64,000 nt of DNA from Aselliscus stoliczkanus (taxonomy: Eukaryota; Chordata; Mammalia; Chiroptera; Hipposideridae), in the NCBI GenBank assembly GCA_033961575.1, contig CM066736.1, positions 81,306,852 through 81,370,851 on the forward strand, read 5' to 3'. Made by a program: the position numbers and the translations under genes. Below, one piece after another: positions 52,915-64,000 of the stretch. How positions within the stretch are numbered: position 1 is the stretch's first letter; each line of letters starts with the position of its first letter. The notes under the pieces were generated by a model. The model was given only the letters and a program-made list of their open reading frames with translations, made no database searches and was not told where the DNA came from.

Positions 52915-53735
52915 AAGGACTGTAATAAGCAAATAGGTGCCAGAGGGAGAGTGATGATACTTGAGAATAGAAACATAAACAAATAACGGATGATGGCAAT
53001 CTATAGGGAAAGAAGATCAGAAAGCCAAGAAATGTTTCCCACCTTCTACAGCTAAAAAAGAATGAAAGCAAAATTAAAATCCAGATTAATCTGACTCCAT
53101 ACCAGGCATGTAAACCATGTGATTTTCTCATATGATATCATTACAAAAGTGGCATAATGTCCTAATATAGGCTCCCACATATCGATATAATATGAAATCC
53201 AAGTCAATGGCCATGCATAGACAGCATTACTCTGATCATCTCTGTTGTGGATTGTATCTGATAAAATCTCTACAAAAATAGTAGCAATTATAGAAGAGAC
53301 TGTCTAGACAACTAGGTTGGGAGGGATTTTGAGGCTATATCCAAGCTTAACAAGGTACCTCAGTTATCAATATCTGGTGTGGCTGCTAAAGTGGTAAGTG
53401 AAATCCTTTCTAATGCTGCAAGAAGTCTTTATAAACACAGTGCCTAGCACAGAATTAAGCAATTACTCTGTCAACTATTCTGAGTTGGGGAAGCTCCATT
53501 TAGAACTCAGTAACTGCTAAATAAGGTGAGGGTACAATAAAGTAAATATTTCAGGCATTAAGTATGATAGCTTGCATATAAGTTATTTAGCATAAGATCT
53601 GCTACAGAATAATCAATGAAGATTATCCCTTTCTTCTAACCTTGAAAAGTAAGTATTTCTAGGAGTCAAATCTATTTTCTACTATTGATATAACAGGAGA
53701 AATAGATAAGCTGATTCTTTTAAAAATACACCATC
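52915..53735. other. Non-coding DNA
   Basis: No repeat or gene recognised. Some AT-rich and A-rich stretches. Confidence 0.35.
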
Positions 53736-53739
53736 TGAG

Positions 53740-55060
53740 AGCAGTAGGAGTTCCAGAATGGTGGAGTAAGGAGCTCAGCAAACCCTGTATTTAGGGGGAA
53801 AAAGAAATTTCCTGGGGAAAATTGTATATGAAAAAAATTCATTTAAAGTTCCTGGATTTATTTTTTTCTAAAAGCAAACAACAAATGAGAAACATTCATT
53901 CAAAAATTTCTACTTGATCTCACTAAGAACATCAAGAGTCTATAGCAAGACCTGCTCATTTACCCCACAACCAACTGCATGTTATTCAAGCTCTACCTCA
54001 TAAAAATGTGGCCAAGGAAGTGGGGTTTTTTCCTCCTGCATCTCTCACCCACTCTAGTTCCATGTTGCAGAATCTCTTTTCCAGGAAAGTAAGCCAAGAA
54101 GATTGGACCCTCCTTCCCCCACATAGGCCCAGTTGTAAGTTGGAGTCTCTACTCCAAGTGAAATTTATTTTTGTAAAAAATTTAATAAATTAATGGCCCC
54201 AAATGTCTTGACTGTACTAAAAATATTTATCTACACACCCAAGAAATGCAATAAAATCCAAGTACAAACACAAATATACCCACAACAAATACATGATAAT
54301 AAAAATACTGAAAACAAAGACCAAGAGAAAGTTTTTAAAGCAACAATAGAAAAACAATTCATCACACATATGGGAACTTCAATAAGAGTTACAGCTAAGT
54401 TACCATCAGAAACAATGAAAGTGAGAAAACAGTGAGATACCATTTTTTTTGAAGGCAGTGTCACTGGCCCTCATATGTGGGACCCGAACTGGGGCCGCTG
54501 GCTTCCAAAGCCAGCACTTAACCACTGGGATACCATATTTAAAATGGTGAAGAAAAAAGTCAACCAAAATCTTATATATATTAAAACTTCTTTCAAAAAA
54601 TGAAGGCAATTGCATGACATTACGAATGTACTAAATGGCTCTCTGTAACAGTTGGTTTATTTATATAAATTTTACTTCAAAATAAAAAGATAAGAAAGAT
54701 GAAATGAAGATATTCCTAGATGAACAAAAATTAAGAGAATTTGTTGCTAGTGAACCCAAAATTACAAGAAATAATAGAAGAATTTCTTCAGGCTGAAAGC
54801 AAATGACTCCAGATAATAATTTAAATGCACAAAAGGAAGCAAATAGCATCAGTAAAGTTAACTGTAATCATAAAATATGTTATAAATACATATTTTTCTC
54901 CCTTCTTCCTATAATGAATTTGAAAAACAGTGATATTAAACAATATGTTTATAATTGTATATTTAGACTTATGACATAGAATGTAGAGTATTTGACAATA
55001 ATAGCACAAAGAAAGTAGATAGGAGCAAAGCAAAAACAATAATATTGCAGTAACTATGTA
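53740..55060 (+). mobile_element. L1/HAL1-type 5' and ORF1 region, plus strand
   Basis: TTCCAGAATGGTGGAGTAAG (53751-53770) and GAGCTCAGCAAACCCTGTAT are typical of old L1M/HAL1 5' ends. AAGATATTCCTAGATGAACA (54707-54726), AGAGAATTTGTTGCTAGTGA and TTCTTCAGGCTGAAAGCAAA (54784-54803) are ORF1-side or HAL1 sequences. It is interrupted by a short SINE (54444-54526). No open frame longer than 80 codons remains. Confidence 0.7.
54444..54526 (-). mobile_element. Rhin-1-like short SINE, truncated at its 5' end
   Basis: T run, then GAAGGCAGTGTCACTGGCCC, CATATGTGGGACCCGAACTG, GGGCCGCTGGCTTCCAAAGC, CAGCACTTAACCACT. It lacks the outer ~15-20 bp of the tRNA-like head present in the other copies. Flanked by GAGATACCAT (54434-54443) and GGGATACCAT (54527-54536), a 10 bp duplication with one mismatch. 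Confidence 0.85.
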
Positions 55061-55064
55061 CAGT

Positions 55065-55195
55065 GCCAGGTGAGTACTAAACTAATCGAAGGGATTACTT
55101 CATAAATTATATAAATGTATAGCCACTATACTATACTCCCGAAACTAATATAAAATAATTATGAATGTCAACTGTAATTGAAAAAAACAAAACAA
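55065..55195 (+). mobile_element. L1 3'-UTR fragment with A-rich tail
   Basis: AGTGCCAGGTGAGTACTAAA, TTACTTCATAAATTATATAA, TGTATAGCCACTATACTATA, AACTAATATAAAATAATTAT, GAATGTCAACTGTAATTGAA and an A-rich tail. It is the plus-strand form of the L1 3' UTR seen inverted elsewhere. It directly follows old L1/HAL1 sequence. Confidence 0.75.
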
Positions 55196-55239
55196 AAAAC
55201 TAATGGAATTAAAGTGAATCCAGAAATATGTAAAAATAA

Positions 55240-56270
55240 GCCAACCTCCATTATGTTGGTTTTAGGGCCTCTTGGGAGGGGCTCCAGTGCAGGCCCAGGT
55301 CAGCCACTACCTGTGACCAGCTGAGGACTACCTGGTAGGAGCTACAAAGTGATCCATGTTTGGTCACTGCCTGTGCTGGACCTGGAGGCATGTGGGAGAG
55401 GCCACGCTGTGAACCAAGGCCTGCTGCCACCAACACTGGGTCTGTGGTAGCTCTGCAAAAAGTCAGGACACACTAAAGCCTGTTGCTGGATCCCTTAATG
55501 TTCAACTGCTGATAAAGCTTTGTGGAGTATGGAATTGGACATGGCAGGGTATCAGTGAGCCAGCAGGGTAGAGCAAGTGGAACTCACCAGACGGATTAAA
55601 ATTTGGCCATGGACATGGGGGAGGGCTCAACACAGAAAAGATGGCATCCACCTGTTGGGTACATGGGAATAGGACCCCACTCAGGAAAAATGGCAACTAT
55701 CTCCCAGCTCTTACCCAAGCCACAAACCTCAGTCTGCAACCCCATATGTCTCCCACACCCTCTTAGTCACTACTCCTCCATCAGAGCTCAGGGTGAGTGC
55801 CTACAAGTGAGTTTGTGTGGACCCTCTAAGAAGATATCTAGGTTTCCCGCAGCCTTCCATCCCACCCAGAAGGTCAGAATTCCCACTGTTTTTTACAGCC
55901 AGATGTTGTGGGCGCTCCTCTTTCTGGCACCAGTACTCTAGGATGGTGAGCCTGGTGTGGGGCTGGGGTCCCTTGCTCCTGTGTGGAGAACCACTGTGGC
56001 TGAGATATCTCTCCCAATTTTGATCTGCCACACTGAGGTTTGGAACCAATCTGTTCCATGTCTCTGCCCCTCCTACAAGTCTTGATGTGGCTGGCTTCTT
56101 CTTTATATCCTTAGTTATAAAACTTCTGTTCAGCTAGACTGCAGATGATTCTCCAGGTTGATTGTTTGGTAATTTAGTTGTAATTTTGATGTGTTCATGG
56201 GATGAGGCAATCACAGCATTTATCTACTCTTCCATTTTACATCATTCCCTGATGGTGGCACTTTATACAC
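55240..56270 (-). mobile_element. L1 5'-UTR-like block, minus strand
   Basis: GC-richer than its surroundings, ending on the right in ATAAAACTTCTGTTCAGCTA (56116-56135), GACTGCAGATGATTCTCCAG, GATTGTTTGGTAATTTAGTT, GTAATTTTGATGTGTTCATG and a TCTACTCTTCCATTTTACAT start, which I recognise as inverted L1 5' sequence. Several overlapping open frames on both strands (55251-56059) come from composition alone. Confidence 0.6.
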
Positions 56271-56274
56271 TAGG

Positions 56275-58750
56275 TCACTTGCTGTAGTTAAATATTAACT
56301 TTCATGTGTTTATTATAGTACTTAGCCTATGGTATCTTAAGCTATAAAATCATGTTTCTTTTTCTTTAAAATTAATTTACTATTGCTGCATTCTCCCTAT
56401 TATACTATATATTCATTCATACTTTTGTTTCTTTTCTTTACTCATACATGACTTTTCTGTCTAACTTTTAAGTTTCCTGAAAATGAAAATTGTGTTTTCT
56501 ACCACTATGATGTTTCTATGAAGACTTTATAAGGAAAACCAAAAACCTTCCATTGATGTAGCATTTTATAGTTTAAATAGTATATTTGGTTTTACTTGCT
56601 TGTAAATATTTATAATAATCCTGTGAAATGGTGGTGTTTTTTCCATTTTGCTCATAGGGTAGCAAAGAGACCGTGGCCATTTGTCCTGAGTTACAATGCT
56701 TTCAGCTGTTAAAGTGGTGGCAGAATTGGTAAACTGTGATTACTTTTGCTGGTTCCATACTTATTGAAAAGGCTAACTAAATGGCTTTACATCTTTATAG
56801 GAATTTATTTAAATCACAGCATATTTGTTATTATTTTTAGTCAAATACTTAATTACAGTATATTGTTTGAATCATCAAAATACTTGATACAATTTAATTT
56901 CAAGATAACAAAAATTTTGCATTTTAGATTAAAAACATTTGTTTTAGTGATCAGATGCTATGCTTATTTTTAGGAGACAGAGCTGAATCACAATATAATC
57001 TCATGAAAAGATGAATCTCTGATATTTTTCAGATATAAAATTATATATGTTTACTATAGAAAAATGAGAAAATATAAATATATTTAATCCCTTGAAGTGA
57101 AGATAAACACTGTAAACATTTTAGCATATTTTCTTTCAGATTTGTTATTTGTATGCATATATTATAAATGTAAGTTTTCAATAGCAGTTATAGGGGCCTA
57201 GAAAAGAGGATCTCTCAGAGGTGTATATTTTAAATTATTAATTGCTATTTAGCAACCTAGCTCTCCATTAGGTTTTAAATTCATTTTGCCGACACAACAT
57301 ATTTATAATCCAGCATATTTTAAAAATTCAATTCTAGGTTGTTTTTCATTACATTCTGCCCCAATTACAAAGTTTCTCAAGATATTTTAATTATTTTACA
57401 CAGCAATTCCAAATTTATGTACTTGATTTCCATTTTTAAGTACTTTAGTTTTTCAACTTAAAGAAAACTTCCAAAATATTTAAATCTAGTAAATTAAATT
57501 CACAAATAAGCAAATTTTGTGTTCCAGTGTTGTATGCAAATTATTTACACTGAAAATCACAACTAAGTTAATTACTCAATTATTTATGGTAATTTAACTT
57601 TAGAAAGCTGAACATTCCTCTAATAGGCTAAATTCTCTTGACATTACCAATCTTTAAAGTGCAAAAAGGACTTTGAAATTGACAGAATTATCTTGAGTCT
57701 TCTTGTGCAAAAGAGGACCTCATTGTCCTTCTAGGCACATTAAAATGTTATCCATTTTGATTATACAGATATAAAGCTGTGTTTGAATCTTTGGTCAGCT
57801 TCAAGGGGACACACCTGTTGGTGGAAAGCATCCTTTTGATTTTACTTACCATTATGCTATTGATTTTTCTCATTTCATTGAAATTATTCATTAGTAGTTT
57901 TGAACATATTTATATATACATGAATATATACATTTTTATCCATTACTCAATTACATTCAGATTTTCTTGATTTTCAAAATTACATATAATACCTTGATGA
58001 AATAAAATTACTGGGTCCAATGATATGAAAATCTTTAAAGCTTTTTTACACCTATTGACAAACTGGTTTTCAAAATCCTGGCACTCTGGAATTACTGTTT
58101 TGATTCAGATTGTATTTATTGTCACATATTTTTCATCAAAATTGGATTCATAATGTATATTTGGTTTGATATGCTTCTTCTAAATTGAAGATTTGATTTG
58201 AGGATTTTTTTCATGTCATTAATACTCTTAAACAACATGATTTGTATTAGCTATGTAATATTCCATTATAGGTTGTATCATTTAATTAGCCTTTCCTTTA
58301 TTATGCTTGCCTTTGTTTCTGCCATAAGTGATGTTTTCATATGCACTCCTATAAATATGTAATTTTTAAAAATGTATTTTTAATTGAGGAGGTGAAGTAA
58401 TTGAAAAGTCAATTCTACTTTTAGGTAGAATTTCAGAACCTACTTGTAGTCTTAAGTAGTCTTAAGACTATATATGGAAGCTTCGTAGATGCTAGATTAT
58501 TATTCATTTTCAATTAGTATCATCCAACACAATGCCTGGCATATAGCAGAGTTAAGTTTTTGTTATGTGGCTGAAAAACTAAAGAAACTAGTATAGTTGG
58601 CATAGCCTATTTAATATCTAGCATAACCAAACTGGTTGGTCATTTAATATAAGATAAATTTTTTAGCTGAATTGGAGGTGGTATGTTTTGTTTTATTTTA
58701 TTTTTTTTTGTTTGTTTGCTTGTTTCACCATCTGTTTAATTGAAAAAAAA
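56275..58750. other. Very AT-rich non-coding DNA with old L1M traces
   Basis: At 57040-57140, AGAAAAATGAGAAAATATAA, TAAACACTGTAAACATTTTA and GCATATTTTCTTTCAGATTT suggest an ancient L1M/HAL1 3' end on the plus strand. At 58005-58370, ACTGGGTCCAATGATATGAA, CACCTATTGACAAACTGGTT and ATTCCATTATAGGTTGTATC suggest its inverted counterpart. The rest, including 57200-57770, is unassigned. Confidence 0.4.
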
Positions 58751-58759
58751 AGCAATAAA

Positions 58760-59480
58760 ACTTCAAGCATATTTTTCAATAATGAAGATTCATTGAGGGC
58801 TAATAACTAGCAACTTCCTCTTGTGCATTCATCTCCTTTCCTCTGATCACTAATCCTGCAGGGATTCTTTATACCTTGATCATTACTGCATGATAAAAGG
58901 AGCCACTGCTACAAGAGGAAGCATAAAAATATGAAAGATCACCAGACTTCAACATCTGAGACCCAAACCTCCACAAGACTCTCTATTAATCAACTCTTGA
59001 GCGCTACATCTAAACTCAATGATGAGCAAAGAGGGAATAGTTGATTGATTCATTGATACAACACAGTCTTGATAACCCCTTGATATCGGTTTGACTCATG
59101 CTCCTGTCATCATAAAGCCCCCTATTGTGTGATCTAATTGGAACCTCACAAAATGGTGTCACTTGACTAGCATTACTCCTGCCTGATTGCAAGCAGATCT
59201 AATTCCCAATGTCAAGATCACATTTCACTTCACAGTTATGTGAATCACCACATGAAACAGATTAATTTCTGGTTGATTACCCTCTGCTGCTATAACATGA
59301 AATGCAATTCATAGCAAGTGGCCTCTTTGCATGTTTGCTAATCTGCCACATTGGCAATTGTTTTGAGGGTCCTCTGAAGCATTCTAAAGAGCGTTTAAAA
59401 TAAATATCCTCTTATTTATGAAATATAAGCCAATGATGCAAATGATGCTAAAAGCCCTATATTTTGAGATTATATACGAG
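58760..59480. other. Repeat-free block, best candidate conserved non-coding element
   Basis: This is the longest clearly transposon-free, compositionally balanced stretch. It contains homeobox-like ATTA/TAAT words and TTGATTGATTCATTGATACA (59040-59059), GATTAATTTCTGGTTGATTA near 59259, and TTTGCATGTTTGCTAATCTG (59326-59345, with an octamer-like ATTTGCAT relative). There is no open frame, so if conserved it would be regulatory. Inference only. Confidence 0.35.
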
Positions 59481-59487
59481 TATAATT

Positions 59488-59488
<1 letters not shown>

Positions 59489-59529
<41 letters not shown>
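59489..59529. repeat. (GT)n microsatellite
   Basis: About 20 GT units bordering the repeat-free block. Confidence 0.95.
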
Positions 59530-59531
<2 letters not shown>

Positions 59532-60320
59532 ATAAGATTAATCAATTCCCTTGCAGGTTGCTTAACACAATGATTAGTGTGCACTGCATTCACAGTAATC
59601 TTTTGAGGGATGTAAGCATTTTTAAGAACTAAAATTGCAAAGTGATATATTAGTGCAAATAAGAAGACATTGTATAACAAACTTCTTTTAAGTATCCTAG
59701 AATTCCTGTAAGAATCGGTTGCAGAGATTCTTGGATATCTTAGGGAGCTGTCACAATTTCTAGAACCTAATTTAGAAACCAGGAACATTCAAAGCATGTT
59801 ACTATAATGCAAACATTTATCAAGTGTGGATACTTGAAAGAACTTACAAGAATCTACCAACTAAACCCACATAAGGCTTTCATTTAAAGGCAAAGCATAT
59901 GTATATTAAGAGAAGATAGTGCCAGGTTAACATGATCTGTAGAGGCATCAACACTGGGATCCTTATTCAAACATGGAAACCTTTTGTTTCTAGAGTGAAC
60001 CACCAAGAACTGTGCTGTAAATCTTGACTTTGGGAAAACACAAAATAGAATTTCCAGTTGGGTCTTTTTTTTCCCTTCTTCTCAAATAGCCAAGTCAGGT
60101 TGTCTAATCAATTATGCCAAGCGAAGCCATCAGTAAACAAACTGACCCTGGAGGTTCCCAGGGGAGTTTCAAACTTTAAAAAGCACATGATCAATCTCAC
60201 TGCCCTTTATTTGGCCAATGGTCAAAACCAGACATCCATGAATCCCCAGATATAAAGATACAGCTTTCCCAGTTTCAAAATAACTCTGTTCTCTGTAAAT
60301 AGTATTGGTAATAATAAGCA
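59530..60320. other. Unique non-coding DNA
   Basis: No repeat or gene recognised. It appears to continue the repeat-poor domain to the left. Confidence 0.35.
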
Positions 60321-60324
60321 TTAG

Positions 60325-60420
60325 CTGTATTAATTTTCTATTGCTGCTGTAAGAAATTGCTGTAAACTTAAATCAACACCAATTTATCATCTTATAGTTC
60401 CAGAGTTCAGACTTACAAAG
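60325..60420 (-). mobile_element. MLT1-type LTR 3' end fragment
   Basis: TGTATTAATTTTCTATTGCT, GCTGTAAGAAATTGCTGTAA, ACTTAAATCAACACCAATTT, CATCTTATAGTTCCAGAGTT is the inverted end of an MLT1-class LTR (CCAGAACTGTGAGAAATAAA, TTTCTGTTGTTTAAGCCACC, AGTTTGTGGTAATTTGTTAC, AGCAGCAATAGGAAACTAAT). Confidence 0.65.
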
Positions 60421-60424
60421 CTGT

Positions 60425-61765
60425 TTCTAAACAATGTGTGTAAAATACCTAACAGAGTATTTGTTTTATCTTATACACTAAACAAATGAAAATTTTCATA
60501 TCACTTTGGGGATCATCAAATATAATAGTCAACTATCTAAAACAATTTTGTATCATGTTATAAGTAGAAATACAATTATCAGCAGATAAATCTCTTTTAA
60601 AAAAATTTAGGAAGTACTTTGATCTTCTTAGTCCTCCTGTGTGTTTCAACTATCATTATATAAATATAAACTCATATATGAGACACCTGTATCACACACA
60701 TGCAGACACACACATGCACACACATGTATCTTTCTTTTTGGTTGATCCATTTCTACACAACACTAACACACAGCTCCTTAACACTGAATATTTCAATAAA
60801 ACAACTGGAGTTTGAGGGTCTATAAAACATTCACACACCATATTGACTTAAGGAATTGTGTTGATGTTCTCTGACACTTTCTTAAAGAAATTCAATGTTA
60901 AGTAATTCCAAGTAATTTTCCCCCAAATAGAATAGATATTCTTTTGTTTCTCACTGATCATATTTTCCCCCCCCCAAAGGTGAAAAGCAGTGAATCAATG
61001 TTTTAGACAAGCTATAGAAATTTCCATGATTTTATAAGGAAGAGATGAAGCATATTCTTTTTTTAGAAGTCCACACTATTATCCTCTTCTTTTAAATATC
61101 TTTATGGTCCTTGAGACATTGGAATGAACGTGCCTATGCATGTATTTCATTAGCTGTTTTTGAATATGCCAATTTGTTCTTCTATTAAAACTATAGTAAG
61201 TATTTATCCAACTATCAACAATTATATTGTGTCAATCACCAGATTCTTTACATTTTTTTTAAACTCAAAAGCAACCTTGTTTATCATTTGCTTCAAAAAT
61301 TTTAAAAGGCTCAGCAGGCAATTTGCATATGTCACTAGTTTAACTGAGCAAGAATTAGCAAATTAAATCTTAATTAGCTAATTTTTGCATAATTTTAGGG
61401 AAATTATATGCTTTGTGCAGATGACAGGTGGGAGGAAAGGCTTTTAACTTACATTGAATTGAAGTTTTTCTTGACTTTATGAATTTTAATAGAAAAATAA
61501 CATTTAACAGTTAAAATGTGTGTCAAACTGAATAGATTCAATCTGGAGCCACTAAAATAAATTATTTTATGAAAGAGAATCAATAACAGGCATTGAAGTT
61601 TCCCTAATAATGCATATATAAGAATTATTTTAAAATTAAAAAGATATTTTTTCAAATGTGTTTTATGGTTCATAATATATGGTCTGGATTGTAATAAAAT
61701 GATACATTAATGGAATGTGAATGTTAATTCTCAATTCATACATATATTTACAATAAAGTCACAAT
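60425..61765. other. Very AT-rich non-coding DNA
   Basis: No repeat or gene clearly recognised. A CA-rich stretch with CACACATGCAGACACACACA lies around 60694-60725. Confidence 0.4.
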
Positions 61766-61769
61766 TGGT

Positions 61770-62695
61770 ATTGAGTGTATAGGAGGGTTGGTAGTGTTGT
61801 CCCATCAGTGATTATAATTGTACTTACATGCCAGAGAAGGTGGCATGCAGCAGTCAGATCCCTGGACCTGATACCCTCCGGCTATTTCTCATTTTTATGC
61901 TGCTTTCAATTTCTGGACTTTATCCTACTACTCTTCACACTTCACACTGGTATCAGATCATCCTTCAAAACTCCAGTTAAGGATCTGTGTATCAGAGGTC
62001 TTAATTCATCCTGCCCTATCTTTTTTTTTTTTTTTTTTGTTTTTTGTTTTTAAAGATTTTATTGGGGAATTGAGGGACAGGAACAGCATTGGGGAATCAG
62101 GGAAGGGGAACAGACAAGTTGCTGTCTTTTTGTTCTTCAGTCTAGTTGCGGAGGACGTCGCTTCACTGGCCCAAGTTGGTATCCTCATTGTGCTCTTCCC
62201 GGATGAGGCAGATTGGTCGCTGGCCTCTGGATGGTCACTCACCACGGCTATTGGCAGCTCTCATTGGCTGCTAGCCACTCACTCTGGCTGTCGGCCATTC
62301 ACTGTAGTTTATGGCAGCCCACTGCAGCAGGGGCTGCAGCCTACACCGTCAAGGGGGCTCACACAGCCCAGCTCCAGGCGGAGCTGTTGTTAGCTGTAGA
62401 GGGCAGTGTCACTGGCCCTCATATGTGGGATTCGAACAGGGACACTGGCATCCCAAAACCAGCTCTTAACCAATGCGCCACTTGGCCGACCCTGCCCTAT
62501 CTTTCTAATGATTTAGCTCTCTTCTTCTTTGTTCCCATAGTTCCATGTGCATTTATTTATTATCATTGCACTAATGACACCATACTGTAATCGCTAATTC
62601 TGTTCTGCATTCCCCGTACTGACCCCTTGAAAGCATGGACCATATTTCATCCATCTTTATATCTGATCAGTAAAGTTGGTTGAATAAAGTAAGAA
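61770..62695 (+). mobile_element. L2 LINE fragment, split by a composite SINE
   Basis: Left part: ACTGGTATCAGATCATCCTT and TTCATCCTGCCCTATC. Right part: CCCTATCTTTCTAATGATTT, CCTTGAAAGCATGGACCATA (62625-62644, L2 GTAAGCTCCTTGAGGGCAGG), ATCAGTAAAGTTGGTTGAAT. The SINE at 62024-62491 interrupts it and duplicates CTGCCCTATCTTT, so the two halves are one older L2. Confidence 0.65.
62024..62491 (-). mobile_element. Composite SINE: Rhin-1-like head plus VES-like tail (copy 2)
   Basis: Second, longer copy (468 bp), colinear with the one at 30.5 kb. On the minus strand: head GGTCGGCCAAGTGGCGCATT with GGTTAAGAGCTGG, B-box area GTTCGAATCCCACATATGAG, junction ACTGCCCTCTACAGCTAACA, a middle with imperfect ~20 bp tandem units (GTGAATGGCCGACAGCCAGA, GTGAGTGGCTAGCAGCCAAT), then the VES-type 3' part GGGCCAGTGAAGCGACGTCC, TCCGCAACTAGACTGAAGAA, a pyrimidine-rich stretch and CCCCAATAAAATCTTTAAAA. 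Perfect 13 bp duplication: 62011-62023 and 62492-62504. Confidence 0.88.
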
Positions 62696-62699
62696 AGAA

Positions 62700-63055
62700 A
62701 CACTGTCATATTTTAATCTCCTAAATACAGTTTAGTTCAGTTCAACTCAAAACCGTTCTCGAAATTGTTTGTAAATACCTGCTATGGGTTTAATATTTTA
62801 TTATGAGGACAAGTTCCTGCAATTTAATATTGCATTTGTCTCTGCTAGGCTCAGTCCTGTAAGCCATGGCATGTTTCACCTACTTAACATATAGCGAAGG
62901 TCATCATAATATTAGAGATTAGTGCTGTATATTTTCGGAACATATGAGGTTCTCAGATATCAGTTAAGAATAAATATTATCATTGAGAAAAGCTGAAAAA
63001 TTCTTTATTTGGCCAAGAGGCCATGCTTCCCCTCAAACTAACTCCCTCAACTTGT
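62700..63055. other. AT-rich non-coding DNA
   Basis: Nothing recognised. Confidence 0.4.
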
Positions 63056-63059
63056 ATAC

Positions 63060-63990
63060 TGAATCTGATCATCTCACCGAGTCTCAGACTTCATTTCAGG
63101 GTTTCCTCTTTTTACTATTTTATTAAGATTTCTTTCTTTGTTTGATTATTTCTATCACAAATATACTATTGTTTCAGAAAAAAAACAAAACAAAAAAAAA
63201 AACCCCTCTCAAATCCACATGCCTCACTAATCTGCTCCACTTCACAGCCAAACTCCTCAAAAAGAGCTGACTCCCCATGCTTCCCTAGTGCCTCCTCCCA
63301 GTTTCTCCTGAGGCTATTCCATTGAGGCTTTCTCACTCCTAACTGGGAAGCAGGTTTAATCAACATCATCAATGACCTCTGTGATGCTAAATGCAATGGA
63401 TACATTTTGGTTCTCACCTTACTTTGCTTTTAGCAGGGTTTCACATAATTAACTTACCTGGTTTCATTAACCAACCCCTGTTCTTTAGGTTGTATTCTTC
63501 ACTTGGTTTTCAGGCACCATTTCCTACTGTCCCACTTCCTCCCTCACTTGCAACTTCTTTGGTGGTTCTTCCTCATTGATTCCACATTCAGATACTGGGA
63601 ATCCCTAGGGTTTTATCATTGAATATGTCATCTTCTCCATCTACATCGTTCGTTCCTCAGGAAATCTCATCCAGCACCTTGTTTGTTTATTAATGGTTTT
63701 GAGTATCATTATATGGAACTGATTCTCTATTTATATCTATATCTTAACTTCTCCCTGCATTCCAGAGTCCTATATCTAATGGCTTACTCTATTTGAACAT
63801 CCACTGTGGATCCACAACTGAAACTATCCCTTGCTCCCCAAGAATAAACTCCCCCTTTTCATAGTATTCTCCAACCCAGGAAATGTCATCTTTTCTTGAC
63901 TACCATACCTTCACTTTATTTTTTTCAATTTCTGTTTCTAATTTTACTCTAATAGCTAATTCTGTAAAGGTCACTATATATTCTATTTCT
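63060..63990 (+). mobile_element. L2 LINE ORF2 reverse-transcriptase region, decayed
   Basis: L2 ORF2-side sequence: CTCCTCAAAAAGAGCTGACT (63253-63272), TCCTGAGGCTATTCCATTGA, CATCATCAATGACCTCTGTG, GCTAAATGCAATGGATACAT, CATTCCAGAGTCCTATATCT (63759-63778) and ACATCCACTGTGGATCCACA correspond in order to the L2 reverse-transcriptase domain and its downstream part. The frame is heavily broken; the 62-codon frame at 63391-63579 is a remnant. The window ends inside this element. Confidence 0.7.
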
Positions 63991-64000
63991 GTAATAGATG

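Noticed and set aside
55251..56059. Cluster of proline-rich frames on both strands
   Set aside because: The segment is L1 5'-UTR-like and GC-richer, which lowers stop frequency. No domain is recognisable.
62037..62590. Two 118-125 codon open frames, with a similar frame at 30588-30842
   Set aside because: They are the antisense strand of the composite SINE. Their protein similarity to each other follows from the shared repeat and is not evidence of a gene. Neither is bounded by splice signals or has codon bias.

Overview
This window looks like ordinary, AT-rich, CpG-poor non-coding DNA from a placental mammal, most probably a bat. The bat call rests on SINEs. Two VES-type tRNA-derived SINEs, several copies of a short tRNA-headed SINE that I recall as Rhin-1-like (horseshoe-bat lineage), and two longer SINEs combining both types sit on a background of mammal-wide MIR, L2, CR1/L3, MLT1, MER5A and L1. 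A rhinolophoid bat is my best guess. I saw no prokaryotic features and no convincing protein-coding exon, processed pseudogene or stand-alone RNA gene. The DNA is best read as an intergenic desert or the interior of a very long intron.

Layout. 1-11.5 kb holds MaLR-type and other LTR remnants, many MIR and L2 fragments, a MER5A, two palindromic ~82 bp mariner MITEs and a ~230 bp mariner MITE beside a GT repeat. 11.6-18.3 kb is one old L1 on the minus strand with recognisable endonuclease and reverse-transcriptase remnants, opened by a VES-type SINE, extra L1 3'-UTR pieces and a Rhin-1-like SINE. 18.5-22 kb carries L2 copies, a GGAA microsatellite and a piggyBac-like MITE with TTAA flanks. 22-26.3 kb is a decayed plus-strand L1. 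28-36.5 kb has MIR and L2 copies, a third palindromic MITE, the first composite SINE and a 5'-inverted L1. 37-48 kb alternates MIR/L2 fragments with repeat-poor blocks that could be conserved non-coding elements. 48.8-56.3 kb is another dense L1 zone with nested mariner pieces, one L1 insertion with a clean 15 bp target duplication and an L1 5'-UTR-like block. 56.3-61.7 kb is very AT-rich but includes the best repeat-free block (about 58.76-59.48 kb). 61.8-64 kb contains two plus-strand L2 segments, one split by the second composite SINE.

Nothing forms a pathway. The interest lies in transposon history: a piggyBac-like MITE, two mariner MITE families, a two-part SINE family, twin-primed L1s, and a few unique blocks worth a conservation test. 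Repeat family names come from memory of consensus sequences, not from a database search, so divergent copies have approximate edges and names.
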